64,000 nt of DNA from Paenibacillus polymyxa. Lineage in GTDB: Bacteria > Bacillota > Bacilli > Paenibacillales > Paenibacillaceae. Both the position numbers and the translations under genes were made by a program. Shown piece by piece: positions 26,897-34,827 of the stretch. Where the stretch lies: positions 3,505,501 to 3,569,500 of the forward strand of contig NZ_CP015423.1 in the NCBI RefSeq assembly GCF_001719045.1, in the 5' to 3' direction. The notes beneath the pieces were generated by a model that saw only the letters and a program-made list of their open reading frames with translations, was not told the DNA's origin and made no database searches. Positions within the stretch are counted from its first letter, which is position 1. Each line of letters opens with the position of its first letter.

Positions 26897-28198
26897 ATGA
26901 TGGAATATAACTCCCTGCTTCTTAATCTTTGCGTTGTCCTTGTTATGTGCTTCCAAGTGAATTTTTACTTTAACTCGGTTTTTGATAAGTCCAATCGAAA
27001 GCCGAACAGATTCGTGTACTTCATTATTTTTGGGTTGCTGAATTCCTTATATTTAAGTGTTTATTTGACTCCTGCGGTATCTTCGATTTTAGCATTACTT
27101 GTCATATTTAGTTTAGCGCAATCGTATACAGTGGAAATAAAGACAAAGATCATTTTTTCTATTCTTTATGCTGTATTGATAACCATCGTTAATTTTATAT
27201 CTCTTTATATTTTATATGCTGTAGGCTCCGTTAAAATTAGCAACTTTAGCCATTTGAGTGGACAAGATCACTTGATATTCTCTAAGGTTATGTTACTCAG
27301 CTGCATTATCATGTTTGCTGTCATTCAGATTATACGGCTATTTGCCAAACGCAGAACCTTCCCTTTGCAGCATCGTTACTATATTTTATTTCTAATCGTT
27401 CCCATCATAAGTTTATACCAGGTCAATGTTTTATCTGTTTATAGTGAAAAGAATATGTATTATTTTGGTTCTATTATTGGCTTTATTTCCTTAAATGTTT
27501 TTATCATATATATTTTTGATAATGTCATTGAAAAATTTCAATTAATGCATGAAAATGCTCAATTACAACATCAGATGGACTACCAAGATGCTAACTACGA
27601 AAAAACGGTTCACAGCTTCAAAAATATAAAAAGAATCATTCATGATACACACCAACAGTTTTTGTATATTGAAGAATGTATCAAGAGAAATGAATTGGCA
27701 GAGGCAAGTGAACATATTAAGGTTACCTTAAATAAAATCGAAGGAGCATATCAAAGGGTTAATACCGGTAATCTGGTTATAGATGCCCTTGTCACGAATA
27801 GTCTTAATATTGGGCAAGCCAATGGCATAAAGATAGATACCCAACTTCACTTATATTCACAGAAAGTAAATATTGAGCGTTATGATTTATGTGTAGTTCT
27901 AGGGAATTTGCTGGATAATGCCATAGAAGCATCTAAAAAGGTCAAGATTGCCGATGACAGGTACATTCTTATTAAAATACATTCCAATGAGTCTGCGCTT
28001 TTCATTCACATCCTTAATCATGTGGAGAATGAAGTGGCTCATTTGCATAGTCAAAAATCAAATCCGGATTTTCATGGTATTGGCTTAACCAATATATCTA
28101 GAATATGTGACAAATATGGTGGGAATATGACCATTGAAACGAAAAATAAAGTATTCAATAATATGGTTTTATTGCCATTTTATAAGGACATTCCTTAG
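26897..28198 (+). CDS. AgrC-type sensor histidine kinase (GHKL)
   Basis: A 433-residue membrane kinase. Residues about 1-210 hold six to seven membrane segments, as in peptide-sensing AgrC-like receptors, followed by a coiled linker and the phosphorylation helix with IIHDTHQQ (His about 250). The ATPase part has the N-box NLLDNAIEAS and the G-box GIGLTNI, typical of GHKL/HATPase_c_5. It lacks a HAMP domain. Coupled to the LytTR regulator (ATG 26897 one base after its stop). The adjacent secreted hydrolase gene is the most obvious target. Signal unknown. Confidence 0.85.
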   Translation: MMEYNSLLLNLCVVLVMCFQVNFYFNSVFDKSNRKPNRFVYFIIFGLLNSLYLSVYLTPAVSSILALLVIFSLAQSYTVEIKTKIIFSILYAVLITIVNFISLYILYAVGSVKISNFSHLSGQDHLIFSKVMLLSCIIMFAVIQIIRLFAKRRTFPLQHRYYILFLIVPIISLYQVNVLSVYSEKNMYYFGSIIGFISLNVFIIYIFDNVIEKFQLMHENAQLQHQMDYQDANYEKTVHSFKNIKRIIHDTHQQFLYIEECIKRNELAEASEHIKVTLNKIEGAYQRVNTGNLVIDALVTNSLNIGQANGIKIDTQLHLYSQKVNIERYDLCVVLGNLLDNAIEASKKVKIADDRYILIKIHSNESALFIHILNHVENEVAHLHSQKSNPDFHGIGLTNISRICDKYGGNMTIETKNKVFNNMVLLPFYKDIP

Positions 28199-28209
28199 AC
28201 ATCATGTTG

Positions 28210-28255
28210 TTTAGGGATTGTTTTTTACATTTAAGGGTGTTTTTTTATATAGAAT
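28210..28255 (+). promoter_or_regulatory. Candidate LytTR direct repeats and promoter
   Basis: TTTAGGG (28210) and TTTAAGGG (28230), each followed by a T-rich run, are direct repeats 20 bases apart. The second includes ACATTTAAG, one base from the AgrA-box word ACAGTTAAG. TAGAAT at 28250-28255 fits a -10 box, placing the second repeat over the -35 position, as expected for activation by a LytTR regulator. Inferred from spacing and motif only. Confidence 0.4.
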
Positions 28256-28321
28256 CCTCGTTCATTGTATGATCAGGTCAGTAATAAAGCCTGGTGAAGC
28301 TATAAGAGGAGGAAATATGGA

Positions 28322-30364
28322 ATGAAGAAAATAATAGCTGTGTTCGTTTCTGCTATGCTTTTTGTACTGCCGATGACGAATACTTTTGCTCAAGGCACTG
28401 CTGAACCCATCAAGGAAAAGGCTCGCAGTCTAGCCTCGGAGCTGGTATCCAAATACGGTGCTAGCGGTGTACAGTATGCCATTATGGACCAAGGAAACAT
28501 TGTATTATCGGATAGCGTGGGTGTAAAGAATAAAGCAACCAACGAGCCGATCACCAAAGATACGATGTTCGGTATAGGCTCTACAAGCAAAATGTATGTA
28601 TCTGCTGCAACGATGATGCTGGTCGATGCCCATAAGGTAGATATTGATCAGCCGCTAACAACATACATTAAGGACTTTAAAATGTCTGATGAAAGATACA
28701 AACAAATTACACCCCGTATGCTGTTAAATCATTCGTCAGGTCTTTACGGTGCTCACTATAAAAATAGTATGTTATTTAATGACAATGATACAGAAAATCA
28801 TGATGAGCTCTTGCTAAGGTTGCAATCAGAAACTTTAAAATCAAACCCTGGCGAATATTCCGTATATACCAATGATGGATTTCAATTGCTTGAAATATTG
28901 GTTGAGCGGGTGAGCGGTCTAAGTTACACCGATTTCCTGGCAAAGCATATTAGTACACCTTTAGGTTTGAAATCTACCAAAACACCTCTTGATCAATTTG
29001 ATAGACAAAAGCTGTCCAAAACTTATTTTCCTGCGATTGAGGGAGCTTTACCGGTTGAAAATGCCAATGTCATCGGGACAGGGGGCTTATACTCCACCGC
29101 AGAAGAGGTGGCTATGTTTTCAGAAGTATTAACGGGGAACAGACCCGATATTCTGTCTGCACAATCGGCGAAGTCCATGAAAAGTCATGAATATCGAAAT
29201 GGAATATGGGTACCTGAAGAGACAAACAGCTTTAATTATGGACTTGGTTGGGATGCGGTTCAGTTGGCACCGTTTAGTGATTACGGAATAACTGCGTTAT
29301 CCAAGGGTGGGGATACTGTTTTGTATCACTCTACTTTGATCACCATACCAGAGCATCATATTTCTATGGCTGTGCTTTCATCTGGAGGGTCTTCCATCTT
29401 AGATAGTATTTTTGCTTCTAACATTTTATTGGAAGTTTTAAAAGATAAGGGCATCATTAAAGACATCATACCGGAGAAAACATTTGAGCCTCCTGTAAAA
29501 GTGGAAATGCCATCTGATTTACTTTCTTATTCGGGATTATACGGTTCTGTGGGTACAACCATCAATGTAGAGATTAAAAACGGTGAGTTTGATTTACCTG
29601 CTTTCTTGGATGGATTCGTCCCGGCGCAAAAATATGTGTATACAGGCAATGGACAATTCAAAAGCAGTGATGGCAGTGTAGCCATAAGCTTTGACAAACA
29701 AAAAAACGGGAAAACGTATATTAAGGCTAACCTATATTTAAACTTTTCGGGATTAGGTCAAATGGTTATGGTGACTTATGAATATCAAAAGCTAGATGCC
29801 AATCCTGTAAATCCCACAGTTAAAAAGGCATGGGAAAACAGAAACGGGAAAAATTATTATGCTTTGGATGAAAAGATATCCTCCATATTTTATCTGGCCC
29901 CCTCATTTATAACGAAAAAAATATCCTTTGATCATGATGGATACGCAAGTGGTACTAAAATTGTGGATGAGAATAAAGCAGTAAATGCCGTTGAGATTCC
30001 TGTTATGAGTGGAAGAGATGCATTTGATCTGAATTTTTATACCAAGGATGGTTCGGAGTATTTAACCATAGATGGACAATCCTATATCAGTGAAGATGCT
30101 GTTAAACCTATCTTGGGAGGAAAGTCAGTGTACACCATACCATCTAATGGCCAAGCCACATGGTATAAAATAGATAAAAACTCAGCCAATAAAACGATGA
30201 CCGTTGATTTTCCAACAAGCGGAGGGTTCGCTGTCTATGATGAAAACGGAGCGGTTGTACAATTTTCAACTGCTAGCAATAACAATTCGGTTGTACTGCC
30301 CAAAGGTGGCTTGATTGTTTTGGGTGGCAATGCAGGGGATGTATTTAAAATCAATTTGAATTAA
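28322..30364 (+). CDS. Secreted serine beta-lactamase-like hydrolase (S12)
   Basis: A 680-residue exported protein with a clear signal peptide (cleavage near AQG, residue 24). Residues about 35-380 are a class C beta-lactamase/S12 peptidase fold: GSTSK (Ser-x-x-Lys nucleophile), YTN (Tyr-x-Asn) and the late KGG triad. The C-terminal 300 residues are beta-rich and may bind the wall or substrate. No membrane anchor or lipobox. GGAGG lies 9 bases before the ATG. A stray ATG-GAA-TGA overlaps just upstream. It directly follows the Agr-like pair on the same strand with its own promoter. Likely a D-amino-acid peptidase or esterase; true substrate unknown. Confidence 0.8.
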   Translation: MKKIIAVFVSAMLFVLPMTNTFAQGTAEPIKEKARSLASELVSKYGASGVQYAIMDQGNIVLSDSVGVKNKATNEPITKDTMFGIGSTSKMYVSAATMMLVDAHKVDIDQPLTTYIKDFKMSDERYKQITPRMLLNHSSGLYGAHYKNSMLFNDNDTENHDELLLRLQSETLKSNPGEYSVYTNDGFQLLEILVERVSGLSYTDFLAKHISTPLGLKSTKTPLDQFDRQKLSKTYFPAIEGALPVENANVIGTGGLYSTAEEVAMFSEVLTGNRPDILSAQSAKSMKSHEYRNGIWVPEETNSFNYGLGWDAVQLAPFSDYGITALSKGGDTVLYHSTLITIPEHHISMAVLSSGGSSILDSIFASNILLEVLKDKGIIKDIIPEKTFEPPVKVEMPSDLLSYSGLYGSVGTTINVEIKNGEFDLPAFLDGFVPAQKYVYTGNGQFKSSDGSVAISFDKQKNGKTYIKANLYLNFSGLGQMVMVTYEYQKLDANPVNPTVKKAWENRNGKNYYALDEKISSIFYLAPSFITKKISFDHDGYASGTKIVDENKAVNAVEIPVMSGRDAFDLNFYTKDGSEYLTIDGQSYISEDAVKPILGGKSVYTIPSNGQATWYKIDKNSANKTMTVDFPTSGGFAVYDENGAVVQFSTASNNNSVVLPKGGLIVLGGNAGDVFKINLN

Positions 30365-30438
30365 GCGTGTAGCCGCTTCTGGAAATTCAGGAACGACCGT
30401 TGCAGCGTTGGAAGGTTAAGTAGATAACCGCGAATCTT

Positions 30439-30475
30439 AAGTCGAATTGGCCTTTATATAAGGCCAATTCGACTT
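30439..30475. terminator. Bidirectional intrinsic terminator
   Basis: A 16-base perfect stem (30439-30454 with 30460-30475) with a 5-base loop, ending in TTTTT on the plus strand and AT-rich on the other. It separates the S12 gene from the convergent germination operon. Confidence 0.88.
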
Positions 30476-30477
30476 TT

Positions 30478-31674
30478 TCATTCAGCAGATGAGCCTAAAT
30501 CCGTAATAGATAATTTTATATCGAAGGTTACGGGGATTTTGCTGAATTTGTAATCCCAATCATCCTTTACTTTTTTCCACACCTGAGGTTTCTCGATATG
30601 CAAATGATCACCAAAACCGGCAACATCGACTTTATATTCTGACTGTAATTTGTGCATAACAGACTTAACCCTGCGAGTCACTTGTTCTTCAAACTCTTTC
30701 TCAGCCTCTTTCATGTTTCGTGTCTCAGTCGGGTCCGCTTTATCATCCCAGTTTTCGATTAGACGTCCTTTAGATTCAATTTTTACATGGAACGAGATAT
30801 CATTGCCCTCGGTCACCTTGGTTGTTATTTTGCTTTTTACCGATTTGATTTCGTAAGTGATGGCTTCATTCCGCTTGTCATACGTTTTGACAGCCCCACC
30901 TTTAACATCACCGGTAATCCATCCAATACTCTCCACGTCTTGTTGTCCCAAAGTACCTATCCAGTGACCGGTATCTCCTTTAATAATCCCGGCACCTGAA
31001 AATTCTAATTCTCCATCTGATTCAGTGATGTTCTGTAATATATAGCTTTTTTTGGAATGCATTAATCCATCCAATTCAGACAAATTGACTCCCCTCATTA
31101 CCTTGCTGGTTCTGAAATGGTTACGAAGCATATACAAAATATGAATGGATGGGACCTCGTCTTCATATTTGGTAACTAAAGTGCTAGCTGCTCGATCCTT
31201 GCTTAAGAAGACCAAACAACTCGGGCGAATATCATTATCACGTAGCACAAAATCCATTAATTGCTGCATCGTCTGTTCTTTCGCCAAATCGGTGGCAACC
31301 ACCATGACCTTTAGATGGTGACCAATAACCGGGCGATCCAAACGGAGAGAGAGTTGTCGAAAGATTTCAAGCAAAGAATCCCCGGTGGCTGCTATATTGA
31401 CATAGTTTGGTCCTTGTCCGCCACCGCCTTGCTGCTCTGTGCTTCCAGATGATTTTTTGGGGACGATTTGTACGCTGGCGGTAATTTTATTTTTCTTGAA
31501 GTAACGACTACCTTTCTTTTCCAGATTCTGCTCTAATGGAGTAAGCTCCCCCTTATCCAGAGCCAGTCCTGTATATATGCTGAGCTCTTCTACTTCTTTG
31601 CTGCTCCAGCAACCGACTTGAGTTATAAGTAGAATGAAAGCAAGCAGCAAGGATAGCATAGGGCGTCTACACAT
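30478..31674 (-). CDS. Ger(x)C-family spore germination lipoprotein, operon 1
   Basis: A 398-residue GerAC-type protein. The N-terminus ends in a lipobox, TQVGC, so it is a lipoprotein on the outer face of the spore inner membrane. The body has three mixed domains typical of GerBC/GerKC; motifs include RLDRPVIGHHLKVM and GAGIIKGD. It is the C subunit of a germinant receptor and is required for nutrient-triggered germination. It overlaps the B-subunit gene by 8 bases and is last in the operon, before a bidirectional terminator. Confidence 0.88.
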   Translation of the reverse strand: MCRRPMLSLLLAFILLITQVGCWSSKEVEELSIYTGLALDKGELTPLEQNLEKKGSRYFKKNKITASVQIVPKKSSGSTEQQGGGGQGPNYVNIAATGDSLLEIFRQLSLRLDRPVIGHHLKVMVVATDLAKEQTMQQLMDFVLRDNDIRPSCLVFLSKDRAASTLVTKYEDEVPSIHILYMLRNHFRTSKVMRGVNLSELDGLMHSKKSYILQNITESDGELEFSGAGIIKGDTGHWIGTLGQQDVESIGWITGDVKGGAVKTYDKRNEAITYEIKSVKSKITTKVTEGNDISFHVKIESKGRLIENWDDKADPTETRNMKEAEKEFEEQVTRRVKSVMHKLQSEYKVDVAGFGDHLHIEKPQVWKKVKDDWDYKFSKIPVTFDIKLSITDLGSSAE

Positions 31675-32773
31675 TTTGCTTCATTCCCTTCTTCCTGATT
31701 ATGAACACGATGGAGAGAAGTACCGGAACCAGAACAAATATAACGATTCCCATGTATCCGATCGCATCGCCTAGACTAAACACTTCCATCATACGAACAG
31801 GAGTCATTGTAGAGATAAAAATAATTGGGATTAAGCCAAAAATCGCATAACGATATTTAAGACCGAACACCTGTGAGACCCCTAGGGAAGCATTGAAGAA
31901 GAAACTGCAGAAATTACAAAACATTTGCATCATCCAGATCACTAGCAGAGGAAACTCAAGCCGCTCAAAAAGAAAACCGGGGATTTCAAAACTGCGCATC
32001 AAATTGATGGTAGGCCAAGTACTTGTCACAGTGGAGTCCATCGATAACCCGCCGATCACCATAACTACGGTCAAAAAGTACAAAATTAAGGGGATACTGA
32101 TCCCGACTACCATGGCCTTTAATGCTTTCTCAGGGTATTGTAAAAAAGCGACCAGTGTCATGACGACTTCACATCCAGAGAAAACAAGAATAGTCGATTT
32201 CAGACCCTTGATGACAGGTAAAATCCCCTCACTCAGTACAGGACGAAGATGATCAATCTCAAAAATCCTTAAGCTAAAGACAAAACAGAGCAGCAGAAAA
32301 AAAAGACTAATCGGAAGTACAATCTGGTATAGCCGAGCGATGGGATTAATGCCGCCAAAAACCAAATAGCTTCCTACCCAGATGAATGGAATCACAATCG
32401 CCCAGATCGGAGTGCCTTCCAGCAGAAAAAACATGGTCACTTCAGCTAAAACCCGAATCTCAAAGCCGGCGATGATTAAAAAATATATAATCAATAACAC
32501 ACTTAAAAATCCACCCGGAATTGTGCCCACGATTCTTCTGGAATATTGATACACGGTGTTTTCAGGAAACTGTTGACTTAATTTCACCATAAGCCAGACG
32601 ACCAATATGACAATACATCCACCGAGAAGGACAGAAAGCCATGCATCAGGAGTCTGTACCTTTTCAGTTACACCTCTCGGCAGTGTCAAAATCCCTGCGC
32701 CCAATACGGTATTGGTCAGGAACACAGCCGCCTGCTTGGTTGTGATCTTATCATCAGAGCGTCTAAACACCAT
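31667..32773 (-). CDS. GerAB-family spore germination permease, operon 1
   Basis: A 368-residue membrane protein with about ten transmembrane segments, belonging to the APC-type GerAB/endospore germination permease family (TVLGAGILTLPRGVTEK start, FFLLEGTPIWAI mid). The B subunit binds the germinant (amino acids or sugars) within the membrane. AAGGAGGAGCT lies directly before the ATG. Middle gene of gerA-gerB-gerC type operon 1. Which nutrient it senses cannot be read from sequence. Confidence 0.88.
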   Translation of the reverse strand: MVFRRSDDKITTKQAAVFLTNTVLGAGILTLPRGVTEKVQTPDAWLSVLLGGCIVILVVWLMVKLSQQFPENTVYQYSRRIVGTIPGGFLSVLLIIYFLIIAGFEIRVLAEVTMFFLLEGTPIWAIVIPFIWVGSYLVFGGINPIARLYQIVLPISLFFLLLCFVFSLRIFEIDHLRPVLSEGILPVIKGLKSTILVFSGCEVVMTLVAFLQYPEKALKAMVVGISIPLILYFLTVVMVIGGLSMDSTVTSTWPTINLMRSFEIPGFLFERLEFPLLVIWMMQMFCNFCSFFFNASLGVSQVFGLKYRYAIFGLIPIIFISTMTPVRMMEVFSLGDAIGYMGIVIFVLVPVLLSIVFIIRKKGMKQNV

Positions 32774-32794
32774 AGCTCCTCCTTCGTCTTGGCA

Positions 32795-34483
32795 TCATGG
32801 CCTACGTTTGGTTTGCTGAGTTTTCATCATAACGGGTCTTCTTTTCATCATAGATATAGGAACTCGAATATACATATCCTTCCAATCGCTTAAGCGCATA
32901 GGGGAAAAGGGCGTTACATACGGTACGCCAAAGCTTTTTAATTTCGTCAGATGGATACAAATTAACAGAAAGAACAATATGGTTCCTAACATGCCCAGGA
33001 TGGCTGCAAAGAGCATGCCGACAAAACGCAAAAGACGCAAGGTAATACCCGCACTGTATGTCGGTATTGAAAACGAAGAAATGGCAGTAACCGCAACCAC
33101 AATTACCAGGAAGGGGCTAACGATGCCTGCATTTACAGCAGCGTCGCCGATGACCAAGCCTCCCACAATGCCCATCGCAGGACCAATGGGTTTGGGCAAG
33201 CGAATGCCGGCTTCCCGTAGAATTTCGATAGAGATTTCTAAAATCATAACCTCAATGACGGATGGGAAAGGGACGCCTTGACGGGTTTCGATGATGCTAA
33301 TGACCAGCTTGGTCGGAATCAAACCGGGATGAAACGATATAAAAGAGATGTACAAAGCAGGCCCCATAAGCGCTATAAAAGCCCCGCTAAAACGCAACAG
33401 CCGTAAAAGTGTTCCTGGAATCCAGCGCTCATAATAGTCTTCAGGTGATTGAAGCAGCATACTGAAGGTCACCGGAACAATAAGTGCAAAGGGAGTCCCA
33501 TCCAGTAAAATGGCTATTCTTCCTTCCAACAAAGCATTAATGACACGGTCGGGGCGCTCTGTATTGTGAGCCTGCTGGAACGGACTTAAATAATTGTCTT
33601 CAATAAGTTGTTCCACATAACCGGATTCAGCCAAAAAATCCATGTCTATCTTTGAAATTCTGCGCGTTACTTCTTCGAGGAGATCTGGATTCACAATATC
33701 CTTTATATACGCGACAACCAGATCTTTTTTGATTCGGCTTCCCACTTGAAATTTCTTCATTTCCAGACTTTTGTTTAAGCCTTGGCGTCGAAGCATCGAA
33801 GTATTTTCACTTAATACCTCCGTAAAACCAATGCGGGGACCCCGAAGTAATGCTTCAGAGGTTGGTTCATTGACGGAGCGAATGGCGCCATTGGGCGAGC
33901 CCACCAGCAGTGCTCCCTTCATTCCTTCAATTAATAAGGCAGTATGGCCTAAAAGTATAGACTCCTGCAGGTCCTCCATATCAGCAACTTCACTAATTTG
34001 AGTAAGTGGCATCAAGTTTTCTTTTATAAAGGAGTTACTTATACTTTCCTGCTGTTCCTGTGGGCGCTGTGGGTCCTGCTGGCCCTCGAACATCAAGACC
34101 TCCAATACCTGCTTGCTCATAAGCTTTTCATCCTGCATACCTTCTATGAAGATTAACACGGACCGAGCATGATATTTCTTTACTACAAACTCACGAAAAT
34201 GCACATCACTATTTTCGCCTATAGCCTCTCGAATCGACTTTAAGTCGGAATCATAATTCCCTGTAATTTTGGAGCTTGGTTCATGCTGTTGATCAGCGTG
34301 GCCTTCGTTATGTTCGTCGGAAAGCGGACGATCAGAAGAATGTTTGGATTTTGCCCCCTTGCTGCCAACTAACGAATAAATCGATGTGTTTATATAATAA
34401 ATTCCTAAAGGAATAACCAACGCGAGGCCTGCTTGAAAGAGTGTACTCCAGCTTGGAATATAAGAAATAATTTTAGACCACAT
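32795..34483 (-). CDS. GerAA-family spore germination protein, operon 1
   Basis: A 562-residue A subunit of a germinant receptor: an N-terminal membrane anchor (MWSKIISYIPSWSTLFQAGL), a soluble domain (about 80-320) and a C-terminal block of about five membrane segments. NTERPDRVINALLEGRIAIL is the family hallmark. GGAGGTGATC seven bases upstream fixes ATG 34483, eight codons inside the longest open frame. First gene of operon 1. It is about half identical by eye to the A subunit at 43908, so the two are paralogues. Subunit A homologues oligomerise and may form an ion channel. Confidence 0.9.
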   Translation of the reverse strand: MWSKIISYIPSWSTLFQAGLALVIPLGIYYINTSIYSLVGSKGAKSKHSSDRPLSDEHNEGHADQQHEPSSKITGNYDSDLKSIREAIGENSDVHFREFVVKKYHARSVLIFIEGMQDEKLMSKQVLEVLMFEGQQDPQRPQEQQESISNSFIKENLMPLTQISEVADMEDLQESILLGHTALLIEGMKGALLVGSPNGAIRSVNEPTSEALLRGPRIGFTEVLSENTSMLRRQGLNKSLEMKKFQVGSRIKKDLVVAYIKDIVNPDLLEEVTRRISKIDMDFLAESGYVEQLIEDNYLSPFQQAHNTERPDRVINALLEGRIAILLDGTPFALIVPVTFSMLLQSPEDYYERWIPGTLLRLLRFSGAFIALMGPALYISFISFHPGLIPTKLVISIIETRQGVPFPSVIEVMILEISIEILREAGIRLPKPIGPAMGIVGGLVIGDAAVNAGIVSPFLVIVVAVTAISSFSIPTYSAGITLRLLRFVGMLFAAILGMLGTILFFLLICIHLTKLKSFGVPYVTPFSPMRLSDWKDMYIRVPISMMKRRPVMMKTQQTKRRP

Positions 34484-34539
34484 GATGATCACCTCCATAC
34501 GATTCAATTCATGTTTCCTTAAGATACAAGTTGTTCCTA

Positions 34540-34570
34540 AAGTATTCCTTATAAAGGTTGTAATTACACA
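34540..34570 (-). promoter_or_regulatory. Candidate forespore (sigma-G-like) promoter of ger operon 1
   Basis: On the minus strand TGTGTAA (34570-34564) and AATACTT (34546-34540) lie 17 bases apart, about 60 bases before the gerA start. They resemble sigma-G elements (about TGHATA and CATACTA) with one or two mismatches each. Germinant receptors are forespore-expressed in Bacillus. Weak match. Confidence 0.35.
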
Positions 34571-34704
34571 TGAAATGGAAAGATTCGTTCGATGAATTGG
34601 GCAAGTGATGTATTTTAATATTATGAAATTTGATTTCAGCTTCTTACCTTTATCCCTTGAAATAGAATAGGGAAATCCCTAAATATTCTTAATTTGAACT
34701 ATAT

Positions 34705-34746
34705 TGTGACTGTAATCACATATAGCTCTGTCTGCTGTATTAGAAT
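34705..34746 (+). promoter_or_regulatory. Fnr box and promoter of nirBD
   Basis: TGTGACTGTAATCACA at 34705-34720 is a perfect TGTGA-N6-TCACA Fnr site. TAGAAT at 34741-34746 is a good -10 box; a start near 34754 puts the Fnr centre at about -41.5, the class II activator position. This predicts induction of nirBD by Fnr on oxygen limitation. Confidence 0.8.
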
Positions 34747-34827
34747 AGAAGCATAAGCAATATTCATAGGAACGTAGGAGATGTCGTCGGATAGGGAGTA
34801 TCGTCGAATGAATGGAGGAACCGGTAT

